From Sphingopyxis sp. CCNWLW2 (GTDB lineage Bacteria; Pseudomonadota; Alphaproteobacteria; Sphingomonadales; Sphingomonadaceae), in contig NZ_JBAWKJ010000001.1 in assembly GCF_037095755.1 (NCBI RefSeq), forward strand, positions 372,001 through 436,000: 64,000 nucleotides of DNA. The letters are read 5' to 3'. Shown here piece after piece: positions 45,299 to 53,634 of the stretch; the first letter of the stretch is position 1; every line of letters starts with the position of its first letter. The notes under the pieces are model-generated. The model was not told the origin of the DNA. It saw nothing but the letters and a program-made list of their open reading frames with translations, and did no database searches. The position numbers and the translations under genes were made by a program.

Positions 45299-46405
45299 TC
45301 AAGCTGCAGCGCCCTTTGCCGACCCCGCAACAAGGTTCATCACCAGCTTCGGCAGGCTGTCGTAATTCGCGCCATGATATTGCGAATCGGCGGGCAGCGC
45401 GTCCTTCAGACGGCGGTGCGCCTCGGCGAGCGAATGATAGGGAACGCCCGGCAGCAGATGGTGCAGCGCGTGATAGCGCAGCCCCACCGGCGCCCACAGT
45501 TCGGGCAGCAGCCCCGGCGGCGGCACGTTGACGCTGTCGAGGAACTGGCCGGTCACGGTCAACACCGCGCCGTCATTTTCCCACAGATGCGCGACGAGCG
45601 TGCGGATCTGGTTGAGCACCAGCGTCGCGGCGGCAATCGCGCCGAAGATCGCGAGCGCGCGCAGCGGCACCCAGCCGAAGACGCCCGCGGCGATCAGCAG
45701 GCTCGACCACGCCCAGGCGCCGCCTTCCTGCCACGCCCATTGACGGCGAAACTCGCCCTCGGGTGGCTTGCGGCGGAACATCGGGTTGATGATCATCCCC
45801 GAATAACGTTCGACGACGATCTTGCGCAGCGGCGGGATCAGGAACGACAGCGGGGTGAGCACCGCATAGCGGAAGACGAGCGCCACCGGCGCGAACGCCG
45901 CGGCGACGACGAACAGCGGCACCGTCCACGGCTTCATCAGCGCGAGCGGCAGATATTCGGGGTCCTCGACCGTGCCATATTTGGTGCGGTTATGGTGCAG
46001 GCTGTGGATGCCCTCGTACATGAACGACGGGATCAGCATCGGCACGCCGACGAGGATGTTCCAGCCAAGACGGAAACCCGGCAGCGCATTTTTGCGAATA
46101 TGCGTCAGCTCGTGGATGAAGCTGCCCGCGCGGTAGAGCGCGACGACCGAAATCACCGCGGCGACCAGCATCCACGCGGTCGAGGGCGCCAAGATCGCCG
46201 CCGCGATGCCGGCGTAGCCGATAAAGGCCGAGGCCAGCATGTCGGTCCAATAGATACGCGCGCTCGGCTGCACGAGATCGCGCGTCAGCTCCGAAGCTGC
46301 GCGGATCATCGCCATATCGTCGGCGATCGCGGACTTTGGCGTTTTTTCGATCGACTTCGCAAACGGGGTCGCGATCCGATCGGCGGGGGGATTGATCGTC
46401 GTCAT
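45299..46405 (-). CDS. Membrane fatty-acid (acyl-lipid) desaturase family protein
   Basis: The 368-residue protein has several membrane helices and the three histidine boxes of membrane diiron desaturases: HELTH (98-102), HSLHH (134-138), and HALHH near residue 320. The spacing fits type 1 acyl-lipid or acyl-CoA desaturases. Such enzymes introduce double bonds or hydroxyl groups into fatty acyl chains and use ferredoxin or cytochrome b5-like donors. Close to sphingolipid genes it could act on a sphingoid or ceramide chain; this is only suggested by position. The chosen start at 46405 is the first ATG before the family sequence. Confidence 0.88.
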   Translation of the reverse strand: MTTINPPADRIATPFAKSIEKTPKSAIADDMAMIRAASELTRDLVQPSARIYWTDMLASAFIGYAGIAAAILAPSTAWMLVAAVISVVALYRAGSFIHELTHIRKNALPGFRLGWNILVGVPMLIPSFMYEGIHSLHHNRTKYGTVEDPEYLPLALMKPWTVPLFVVAAAFAPVALVFRYAVLTPLSFLIPPLRKIVVERYSGMIINPMFRRKPPEGEFRRQWAWQEGGAWAWSSLLIAAGVFGWVPLRALAIFGAIAAATLVLNQIRTLVAHLWENDGAVLTVTGQFLDSVNVPPPGLLPELWAPVGLRYHALHHLLPGVPYHSLAEAHRRLKDALPADSQYHGANYDSLPKLVMNLVAGSAKGAAA

Positions 46406-46522
46406 ACGGGTGTCTTCACCATGATTTCGTGGCAGCAAAATGGCCGAATGCGGGTCGCCAGCGCCATTTCTATGCCCTAATGCGTCGCCACAAATATAGG
46501 ACGCCCCTTTCAGGAAACCAGT

Positions 46523-47689
46523 ATGAGCGGACATTCGGACGGCCCGATCACCATCCACGCGGTCAAGAACAAGGACGATTTGCGCGAGTTTGTCGAGCTC
46601 GCTTTTCGGCTCAATCGCGGCGATCCGGCATGGGTGCCGCCGCTGAAGGGCGAGGTGTATGGCCTGCTCACGCCCGGCAAGAATCCGTGGTTCGAGCATG
46701 GCAAGGCGCAATTCTTCCTCGCGCGGCGCAATGGCCGCACGATCGGGCGCATCTCGGCGCATATCGACACGCTCGCGCTCGCACAGCCCGCCGAACAGGG
46801 GATGGGCCCGGGCACCGGCAATTGGGGCCTGCTCGAAGCCGAAGACGAAGGGACGGCGCAGGCGCTGCTCGCCGCCGCCGAGGATTGGCTGCGCACGCAG
46901 GGCATGCACCGCTCATTGGGGCCGCTGTCGATTTCGATCTGGGACGAGCCCGGGCTGCTGATCGAGGGGTTCGACAACCGGCCGACGGTGATGATGGGGC
47001 ACAATAGTCCGCTCTATCGCAGCTGGGTCGAGGGCGCCGGCTATCGGCCGGTGAAGCAGCTGCTGAATTACGACGTCGCGATCGACGACGGATTTCCGCC
47101 GATCGTCAACCGCATCGTCGCGGCGGGCGAGAAGAATGCGCGCATCCGCATCCGCAAGGTCAACAAGCGCCGCTTCGCCGCCGAGGCGGCGCTGATCATG
47201 GGGCTGCTCAACGACGCATGGTCCGACAATTGGGGCTTTGTCCCGCTGACCGACAGCGAGATCGCCTATGTCGGCAAGAAGCTGAAGGACATCGTCTTCG
47301 AGGACCTGATCCGCGTCGCCGAAGTCGACGGCGAGCCGGTTGCCTTTATGATCGTGCTGCCGAACATCAACCAGCTGCTGATCGACATGGACGGCTCGCT
47401 GCTGCCGTTCAACTGGGCGCGGCTGCTTTGGTGGCTGCGCAAACCGCAAAGCCATATCCTGCGCGTGCCGCTGATGGGCGTCGCAAAAAAGCTTCAGAAC
47501 AGCCGCATGGCTAGCACCCTCGCCTTTATGATGATCGAATATATCCGCCGCGACGCGGTCGCCGATTATGGCACCAAGCGCGGCGATATCGGCTGGGTGC
47601 TCGACGACAATCAGGGGATGAACGCGGTCGCCGAGGCGATCGAGGCCAAGGTCAACCGCGTGTATCAGATCTACGACAAATCGCTCTGA
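46523..47689 (+). CDS. GNAT-fold N-acyltransferase-like protein (candidate ceramide synthase)
   Basis: The 388-residue protein resembles large GNAT-type acyltransferases: VKNKDDLREFVELAFRLNRGDPAWVPPLKGE at the start, GRISAHIDTLAL, SLGPLSISIWDEPG and a central LPNINQLLIDMDGSLLPF. It has no signal peptide and two halves of about 190 residues each, only the first being clearly GNAT-like. Caulobacter bCerS, a bacterial ceramide synthase, is an acyltransferase encoded beside SPT and ACP genes, and this gene is 8.4 kb from spt, so it is a fair candidate. I have not compared the two sequences. The start follows an AGGAAA site. Confidence 0.6.
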   Translation: MSGHSDGPITIHAVKNKDDLREFVELAFRLNRGDPAWVPPLKGEVYGLLTPGKNPWFEHGKAQFFLARRNGRTIGRISAHIDTLALAQPAEQGMGPGTGNWGLLEAEDEGTAQALLAAAEDWLRTQGMHRSLGPLSISIWDEPGLLIEGFDNRPTVMMGHNSPLYRSWVEGAGYRPVKQLLNYDVAIDDGFPPIVNRIVAAGEKNARIRIRKVNKRRFAAEAALIMGLLNDAWSDNWGFVPLTDSEIAYVGKKLKDIVFEDLIRVAEVDGEPVAFMIVLPNINQLLIDMDGSLLPFNWARLLWWLRKPQSHILRVPLMGVAKKLQNSRMASTLAFMMIEYIRRDAVADYGTKRGDIGWVLDDNQGMNAVAEAIEAKVNRVYQIYDKSL

Positions 47690-47752
47690 CACCGGGACAG
47701 CTTTGCGACAAATGCGGGCCATCGTGCGTTTGACGCACGGAAAGGCTTTGTC

Positions 47753-49183
47753 ATGGCAGTCCAATATCTTGCCGCCAATCGCTTCGGCCTCGGCCGCCGC
47801 TTCGACGATCCGGCGATCGATGATCCGAAAGCCTGGCTGACGCGCCAGATCGGCGAATATGACCCCGCCCCCGCCGCGCTGGCGGGCCTCGCCGGACGCG
47901 ACGCGATCGCCGCCGCCTATGTCGAATACCGCGAGGAGCGGCAGGCGATGCGCCGCGAAGCCGCCGATATGCCGATGAACGAGGAGGAAAAGGGCATGGA
48001 CCCCGAACTCCGCCGCATGCTGCGCTCGGCGATCCGCCGTCATTATGTCGATGCAAGCGCCGCGCGCCTGTCTGCCGCGGTCGCAACGTCCACCCCCTTC
48101 CCCGAGCGGCTCGTCCATTTCTGGGCGAATCATTTCGCGGTGTCGGCGGACAAGCAGACTGTCATCGGCTTTGCGGGAAATTATGAGAATGAAGCGATCC
48201 GCCCGCATATCATGGGCAAATTCGCCGACCTCCTCATCAACGCGGTCCATCATCCCGCGATGCTGCTCTACCTCGATCAGGCGCAAAGCTTCGGTCCCGA
48301 CAGCCCGTTCGCGACGCGCGTGCGAAACCGCGGCAAGCGGCAAGCGCCGGGGCTCAACGAGAATCTCGCGCGCGAGATATTGGAGTTGCACACGCTCGGG
48401 GTGCGCACGGGATATACGCAGGCCGACGTGACGGCGTTTGCGAAGGCGCTCACCGGCCTGACCGTCGCGGGCCTCGGGCGCGGCGCGGGGCAGCGGCTGA
48501 TGCCCGCCGATGCCCGGCCCGGCGAGACGGTCTTCATCGACCGCCTCCACCAACCCGGCGCGCAGACGATCCTTGGCAAGCGGTACGACGATGCGGGTGC
48601 CCGGCAAGCCGAAGCCGTACTCCGCGACCTCGCCGTTCAGCCCGCGACCGCGAAACATATCGCCGCCAAGCTGGCGCGTCATTTCACCGGGGACGAACCC
48701 CCGGCGGCACTCGTCGACCGGCTGTCGGCCGACTTCCTCAAGACCGGCGGCGACCTTCCGTCTCTGTACCGCACGCTGATCGCCTCGCCCGAGCCGTGGG
48801 CGGCGGCGCCCGCGATGTTCAAATCGCCGTGGGATTGGACCGTGTCGATGCTGCGCGCACTCAAGGCGCCCGCGCTCGGCGAGCGGCAGAATATCGCCGC
48901 GATGTTCACCCAGCTCGGCCAGCCCGTGTGGCGCCCCGGATCGCCCGCGGGCTATGACGACAAGGTCGCGACCTGGGCGGGGTCGGCGGCGCTGATGCAG
49001 CGCGTCGAACTCGCAAGCCGGATCGCGGGACGGATCGGCGACCGCGCCGATGCCCGCATACTCGCGCCGCTCGTCCTCGCCGACGCGCTCACCCCCGAAA
49101 CGCGCCAGGCGATCGCGCGCGCCGACAGCCCCGGACAGGGCATCGCGATGCTGTTCGCCAGCCCGGCCTTTTTGCGGAGATAG
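47753..49183 (+). CDS. DUF1800 family protein
   Basis: The 476-residue protein starts AVQYLAANRFGLGRRFDD and has the DUF1800 features: an early RFGLG motif and PFPERLVHFWANHFAVS, followed by LARDI-like NLAREILELHTLGVRTGYTQADVTAFAKALTG. No signal peptide is evident, although family members are often exported. DUF1800 proteins are of unknown function and are usually encoded directly before a DUF1501 protein, as here, with three bases between the two genes. GGAAAGG precedes the ATG. A role in an extracellular or periplasmic complex is speculative. Confidence 0.92.
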   Translation: MAVQYLAANRFGLGRRFDDPAIDDPKAWLTRQIGEYDPAPAALAGLAGRDAIAAAYVEYREERQAMRREAADMPMNEEEKGMDPELRRMLRSAIRRHYVDASAARLSAAVATSTPFPERLVHFWANHFAVSADKQTVIGFAGNYENEAIRPHIMGKFADLLINAVHHPAMLLYLDQAQSFGPDSPFATRVRNRGKRQAPGLNENLAREILELHTLGVRTGYTQADVTAFAKALTGLTVAGLGRGAGQRLMPADARPGETVFIDRLHQPGAQTILGKRYDDAGARQAEAVLRDLAVQPATAKHIAAKLARHFTGDEPPAALVDRLSADFLKTGGDLPSLYRTLIASPEPWAAAPAMFKSPWDWTVSMLRALKAPALGERQNIAAMFTQLGQPVWRPGSPAGYDDKVATWAGSAALMQRVELASRIAGRIGDRADARILAPLVLADALTPETRQAIARADSPGQGIAMLFASPAFLRR

Positions 49184-49186
49184 ACG

Positions 49187-50308
49187 ATGATCCTCTCACG
49201 CCGCTCGATCATAATGTCAGGGATCACCGTCGCCGCCGCGGGCGCGCTGCCCCGCTTTGCCTATGCCGCCGCGGGCACGCCGAAACGCCTCGTCTTCATC
49301 ATCCAGCGCGGCGCCGCCGACGGGCTTGCGACCGTCGCGCCGACCGGCGATCCTGCCTTCGCCGCCGCACGGCGCGCGATGGCCGACGAGACCGTGGGCG
49401 GTGCGAAGCTCGACGCCATGTTCACGCTGCATCCGGCGCTCGTAGCAACCGCCGGGCTCTATACGGGCAAGCAGGCGCATTTCGCGCACGCCGTCGCGAC
49501 GGGTTATCGCGACCGGTCGCATTTCGACGGGCAGAATATGCTCGAGGGTGGCGGGTCGCGGCCCTATGGGCGCGACACCGGCTGGGTCGGTCGGCTACTC
49601 ACCCTGCTTCCCGCCTCCGAGCGCGATGCGATTGCGATCGCCCTCGCCGTGCCGCTCGCGCTGCGCGGGACGGTGCAGGTCGGGACCTATGCGCCGAGCC
49701 GCCTGCCGCAAGCCGACGCCGACCTGATCGCGCGGCTGACCGCGATGTATGCGAACGACCCGCTGCTCCATCCGCTGTGGGACAGCGCGGTGAAGACGCA
49801 GGAGCTGGCGAGCGATATCGGCGGCAACAATGGCCGCAACGGCTCCGACCTCGGCAAGCTCGCCGCCTCGCTGATGCTGCCCGCCGATGGCGCGCGGGTG
49901 ATGATGGTCGAAACCGGCGGCTGGGACACGCACAGCGGCCAGCGCGGCCGGTTGGCGGCGCAATTGCGCGGGCTCGACCAGCTTGTTGGCGCGCTGCAAA
50001 CCGGCCTCGGCCCGGCATGGAACGACACGCTCGTCATCGTCGCGACCGAATTCGGGCGAACGGTCGAGGTCAACGGCACCGGCGGCACCGACCATGGCAC
50101 CGCATCGACCGCGATGCTGCTCGGCGGCGGATTGAACGAAGGCGGCAAGGTGTCGGCCGACTGGCCGGGCCTCGGCGCCGGTGCGCGTTACGAAGGCCGC
50201 GACCTCAAACCGACGCGCAGCCTTGAAAGCGTGATCGCCGCCGCGGTCGCGCATCATTATGCGCTCGACCCGAAACGGGTGATGGCGACGCTTTACCCCG
50301 ACGTCTGA
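49187..50308 (+). CDS. DUF1501 family exported protein
   Basis: The 373-residue protein has a twin-arginine-like N-terminus (LSRRSIIMSG followed by a hydrophobic stretch and cleavage near AYAAA), and alkaline-phosphatase-superfamily features typical of DUF1501: a first strand ending KRLVFIIQRGAADGL, and MVETGGWDTHSGQ with metal-binding His and Asp in the C-terminal half, followed by TDHGTASTAMLLGG. Members are thought to be Tat-exported sulfatase-like enzymes or structural proteins, substrate unknown. It follows the DUF1800 gene by three bases, the usual pairing, and ends beside xth. Confidence 0.92.
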   Translation: MILSRRSIIMSGITVAAAGALPRFAYAAAGTPKRLVFIIQRGAADGLATVAPTGDPAFAAARRAMADETVGGAKLDAMFTLHPALVATAGLYTGKQAHFAHAVATGYRDRSHFDGQNMLEGGGSRPYGRDTGWVGRLLTLLPASERDAIAIALAVPLALRGTVQVGTYAPSRLPQADADLIARLTAMYANDPLLHPLWDSAVKTQELASDIGGNNGRNGSDLGKLAASLMLPADGARVMMVETGGWDTHSGQRGRLAAQLRGLDQLVGALQTGLGPAWNDTLVIVATEFGRTVEVNGTGGTDHGTASTAMLLGGGLNEGGKVSADWPGLGAGARYEGRDLKPTRSLESVIAAAVAHHYALDPKRVMATLYPDV

Positions 50309-50311
50309 GCG

Positions 50312-51082
50312 TCAGTCGAGGATCGCCCAGGTCGGCGCGTGGTCGCTCGCCTTCTCACGGCCGCGGTGATCCTTGTCGACTCCGGCATCGACCAGCCGAT
50401 CAGCGAGCGCGGGGCTCAGCAGCAAATGGTCGATGCGAAAGCCATGGTCGCGCTGCCAGCCGCCCGCCTGATAGTCCCAGAAGGTCCAGATGCCGCCCGC
50501 CGGATGGCGGCTGCGGAGCGCGTCGGTCCAGCCGTCGCCGAGCAGGCGGAACCAGGCATCGCGCGATTCGGGCTGCATCAGCGCGTCGGTCGCCATGACG
50601 CGCGGGTCCCACACATCGTCGTCGTGCGGGATGACGTTGTAATCGCCGGTCAGGATCGTCGGGATTTCGGAGGCGAGGAGAAACTTCGCGCGCTCGCGCA
50701 GCCGCGCCATCCAGCGCAGCTTATAATCGAATTTCGGCCCTGGCTGCGGGTTGCCGTTGGGAAGATAGATGCAACCGACGCGCAGGCCATGGACGTCGAC
50801 CTCGAGATAGCGCGACTGCTCGTCCTCGGCCTCGCCCGCGAGCCCGCGCTGCGTTTCGACCGGCTGCGTCCCCTTCGCGAGGATCGCGACGCCGTTGAAG
50901 CCCTTTTGCCCGTGATAGAGGAAGCCGTAGCCCGCCGCCTCGATCTCCTTGGTCGGCATCGTCTCGTCGCTCGATTTCAGTTCCTGCAGGCAGGCGACAT
51001 CGGGCTGCGTTTCCTCGAGCCATTCGACGAGGCGCGGCAAACGGGCCTTGATCCCGTTGATATTGAAGGTCGCGATTTTCAT
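50312..51082 (-). CDS. xth: Exodeoxyribonuclease III
   Basis: The 256-residue enzyme starts MKIATFNINGIKARLPRLVEWLEETQPDVACLQELK (only the first residues are the family-start motif NINGIKAR) with the catalytic Glu in LQELK, LTGDYNVIPHDDDVWDP (Asp/Asn) and FRIDHLLLS (Asp-His). It repairs AP sites and removes blocked 3' ends in double-stranded DNA. Length and domain are standard for the Mg-dependent Xth/ExoA family. It converges with the DUF1501 gene, and erpA lies 39 bp upstream on the same strand. Confidence 0.95.
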   Translation of the reverse strand: MKIATFNINGIKARLPRLVEWLEETQPDVACLQELKSSDETMPTKEIEAAGYGFLYHGQKGFNGVAILAKGTQPVETQRGLAGEAEDEQSRYLEVDVHGLRVGCIYLPNGNPQPGPKFDYKLRWMARLRERAKFLLASEIPTILTGDYNVIPHDDDVWDPRVMATDALMQPESRDAWFRLLGDGWTDALRSRHPAGGIWTFWDYQAGGWQRDHGFRIDHLLLSPALADRLVDAGVDKDHRGREKASDHAPTWAILD

Positions 51083-51121
51083 GCCGCACCTATGGCAGCA
51101 AGCACGCAGCTTAGAAAGGCG

Positions 51122-51463
51122 TCAGATCGAGAAGCTCGATCCGCAACCGCAGCCCGAGGCGGCGTTGGGATTTTCGACCTTGAACGACGATCCGCCAAGC
51201 GAATCGACGAAATCGACGATGCAGCCGCGTACCAGGTCGATACTGACCGGATCGACCACCAGCTTCACCCCGTCGGTTTCGGTGACGATGTCATCGGCAT
51301 CGATTTCTTCGGCGAGGCCGAAGCGATAGGTGAAGCCCGAACAGCCGCCACCATCGACGGCGAGGCGCAATGCAGCCTCAGCCTCGCCCTTGCGATCGGC
51401 GATCCAGCGAACGCGCGCCGCGGCGGCGGGCGACAGGGTGATTTCGGAAAGCTGCGTGGCCAT
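51122..51463 (-). CDS. erpA: Iron-sulfur cluster insertion protein ErpA
   Basis: A 113-residue A-type carrier, with the three conserved cysteines: one in GGGCSGFTYRFG and two in the C-terminal GCGCGSSF. It receives Fe-S clusters from the assembly machinery and delivers them to target proteins such as isoprenoid enzymes. The ATG at 51463 starts the family sequence directly. It is followed, on the same strand, by xth, with an intergenic gap of 39 bp. Confidence 0.95.
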   Translation of the reverse strand: MATQLSEITLSPAAAARVRWIADRKGEAEAALRLAVDGGGCSGFTYRFGLAEEIDADDIVTETDGVKLVVDPVSIDLVRGCIVDFVDSLGGSSFKVENPNAASGCGCGSSFSI

Positions 51464-51555
51464 GATCGCTAGATAGGCGTCCTGTTCTCAAATAAAAAGG
51501 GCGCCTCGACGGTTAACCCGCCTGGCGCCCCTCCTCTCCGACCCAGGAAAGCTTG

Positions 51556-52341
51556 TTATTCGGGACCGCCCATCGCGACATTCTTACCGGTGATGGCGGC
51601 GATCGCCATCTGGTCCGAGCGAACGAACGGCATCGGATTGACCGGCGCGCCTTCGATACGGACTTCATAATGGAGGTGGTTGCCGGTCGAACGGCCGGTC
51701 GAGCCGACGAAACCGAGAACGTCGCCCTTTTTGACCGACTGGCCGGGGGTGACGACGTAAGAAGACATGTGGCCGTAGCGCGTCTGGATGGCGTTGCCAT
51801 GCTCGACTTCGACATAATTGCCATAGCCGCCGAGGCGCTGGGCGCGGCCGACGATGCCGTCGGCGGTCGCGTAAATCGGGGTGCCGCGCGGCGCCGGGAT
51901 GTCGATGCCATTGTGGCGGGCGACCTTGCCGGTGACGGGGTGGACGCGCATGCCGTACGACGACGACAGCGACATCTGGTCGATCGGGCGGCGCGACGGC
52001 ACTGCAACGCCGATCGAAGCGGTCAGGCCGGTGTCGAGGCGCTTCCATGCCTGAAAGATTGCGCGGGCCTCGCTGTCTTCGCCGGTCGACGGAACGCCAG
52101 CAGTGAAGTTGTCGTCATCGGGTTCGTCGGGAGCGACAACGCCAGCGTCGGCGCTGGTTTCGGCAGCGTGGGCGGCCGGTGTGGCCAGTCCGAAACATGC
52201 TGCCGCGCAGAATATTGCGACTTGGTGCAACTTCTGCGCCAGAAGAGTGTTAATCAAAACGACGACCCCGCATCTGCCATGTCGCCAAAGTCCGTAAAAG
52301 GGCCCTGGCGCCGGTGTTTCTTGGTTTGGATGATTGCTCAT
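51556..52341 (-). CDS. M23-family (LytM) peptidoglycan peptidase
   Basis: The 261-residue protein has an N-terminal region with one hydrophobic segment (about residues 28-50, ending AAHAA), then a C-terminal LytM domain with the zinc motifs HNGIDIP and HLHYE and the connecting RYGHMSSYVVTPGQSVKKGD. The key His and Asp appear intact, so it may be an active endopeptidase or a cell-division activator of EnvC type. It is exported to the periplasm. The start at 52341 is the first ATG before the hydrophobic segment; a longer upstream frame has no support. Confidence 0.9.
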   Translation of the reverse strand: MSNHPNQETPAPGPFYGLWRHGRCGVVVLINTLLAQKLHQVAIFCAAACFGLATPAAHAAETSADAGVVAPDEPDDDNFTAGVPSTGEDSEARAIFQAWKRLDTGLTASIGVAVPSRRPIDQMSLSSSYGMRVHPVTGKVARHNGIDIPAPRGTPIYATADGIVGRAQRLGGYGNYVEVEHGNAIQTRYGHMSSYVVTPGQSVKKGDVLGFVGSTGRSTGNHLHYEVRIEGAPVNPMPFVRSDQMAIAAITGKNVAMGGPE

Positions 52342-52373
52342 CCCCCGCGGAAGCCTGTGTGCTGCCCCAATCC

Positions 52374-53165
52374 TTACGAAGCAATAACGGCGTAGAATTC
52401 TTGCGTTAAACCGGCGTCGTGGCGCGCCGAGTCGTTGAACGGAGGCTTCAAACTGCCCCGAAACCGCGATTTCACTAGGGCGTGCCACGTTTCAACGACG
52501 TTGAATCCCCTTTCGTCGCACTTTTGCCGGAACCAGACTGTGCCCGCGCTCACATGGCGAATTTCATCGTTGTAAATACGCGATAAAATCTTCGCCGACG
52601 CCTCGTCGCCGGCGGCGCGGAAGCGCTCGACCGTTGACGGCGTGACGTCAAGCCCACGCGCCTCGAGCACCATCGGCACGATCGCGAGCCGCGCGAGCAC
52701 GTCATCCGCCGTATCCTGCGCCGATTCCCACAATCCGGCGTGGGCGGGCAGCGCGCCATAGTGGCTGCCAAGCTGGCGGAGGCGCCGGTCGAGCAAGGCG
52801 AAATGCATCGCTTCATCGGCGGCGACGCCGATCCAGTCATCGACGAAAGCGCGCGGGAATTCACCGCCGAACCGGCCCACCAGGTCGACCGCAAGATCGA
52901 TCGCAACGAATTCGATATGCGCGAGCGCGTGGAGCAGCGCGACACGCCCGCGCTCGGACCCGCCCTTGCCGCGCCGCGGCATCCGGTTCGGCGCAAGCAG
53001 TTCGGGCTCGGCGGGCCACGCGGGCTCGTCGGGCATCGCCGTATCGCAGCGATGCGCCAGCTTTCCCTGCCGCCATGCGCGCGCCATGCTACGCGCCGCG
53101 CGGCGCTTGTCGTGCGGGTCCGGCGTCAGCAGGACCGCGCGCGCGACTTCACCCAATGTTTGCAT
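52374..53165 (-). CDS. DUF455 ferritin-like protein
   Basis: The 263-residue protein has a long N-terminal helical arm and a ferritin-like four-helix region with carboxylate/His clusters: HALAHIEFVAIDLAVD, then IGVAADEAMHFALLDRRL, and LSRIYNDEIRHVSAG toward the C-terminus. These could bind a diiron centre (ExxH pairs). DUF455 proteins are uncharacterised; a related MiaE-type oxygenase role is possible. The start at 53165 follows the preceding gene closely (one base after the bcp stop), so bcp and this gene may be co-transcribed. Confidence 0.85.
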   Translation of the reverse strand: MQTLGEVARAVLLTPDPHDKRRAARSMARAWRQGKLAHRCDTAMPDEPAWPAEPELLAPNRMPRRGKGGSERGRVALLHALAHIEFVAIDLAVDLVGRFGGEFPRAFVDDWIGVAADEAMHFALLDRRLRQLGSHYGALPAHAGLWESAQDTADDVLARLAIVPMVLEARGLDVTPSTVERFRAAGDEASAKILSRIYNDEIRHVSAGTVWFRQKCDERGFNVVETWHALVKSRFRGSLKPPFNDSARHDAGLTQEFYAVIAS

Positions 53166-53166
53166 A

Positions 53167-53634
53167 TCAGAGGGCTTTGGCCGCCTCCAGCACCGCGTCG
53201 GCATGGCCCTTCACGCGCACCTTCCGCCATTCCCTCACGAGCTTGCCGTCGGCGCCGAACAGGAAGGTCGAGCGCTCGATGCCCATATAGGTGCGGCCGT
53301 AATTCTGCTTTTCAACCCAGGTGCCGAACGCTTCGCACACCGCGCCATCCTCGTCGGAGGCGAGGCGGACGGTCAGGCCGTATTTGTCGCGGAATTTGCA
53401 GAGTTTCGCCGGCGCATCGCGCGATACCGCGAGGATCTGAGCGTCCAGCTTCGAAAACTCGGGCGCGAGGCGGGTGAAATCCTGTGCTTCGGTCGTGCAG
53501 CCGGGTGTGTCGGCTTTCGGATAGAAATAGACGACGAGCGGCGCACCTTTCAGGCCAGCGAGATCGATCGCCGCGCCATCGGCGTCGAGGAGTTTGACCG
53601 CAGGTATCGCATCACCAATTTGGGGACCGCTCAT
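53167..53634 (-). CDS. bcp: Thioredoxin-dependent peroxiredoxin (Bcp/PrxQ)
   Basis: The 155-residue protein has the peroxiredoxin active-site segment FYPKADTPGCTTEAQDF, with the peroxidatic Cys near residue 46; the family's resolving Cys five residues further on is replaced by Ala/Gln here, so it would act as a 1-Cys-type enzyme or resolve by another residue. It reduces hydroperoxides in the cytosol. Its start overlaps the glnE stop by 4 bp, so it is translated with glnE. The longer upstream frame is inside glnE. Confidence 0.92.
   Translation of the reverse strand: MSGPQIGDAIPAVKLLDADGAAIDLAGLKGAPLVVYFYPKADTPGCTTEAQDFTRLAPEFSKLDAQILAVSRDAPAKLCKFRDKYGLTVRLASDEDGAVCEAFGTWVEKQNYGRTYMGIERSTFLFGADGKLVREWRKVRVKGHADAVLEAAKAL

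Noticed and set aside
45299..46909. Longer desaturase start beyond 46405
   Set aside because: The extra residues run antisense through the divergent GNAT gene and lack family similarity.
34145..47689. The lipid-gene region as a secondary-metabolite gene cluster or genomic island
   Set aside because: No integrase, tRNA junction or modular synthase, and the base composition looks like the rest of the window; it reads as core envelope genes.
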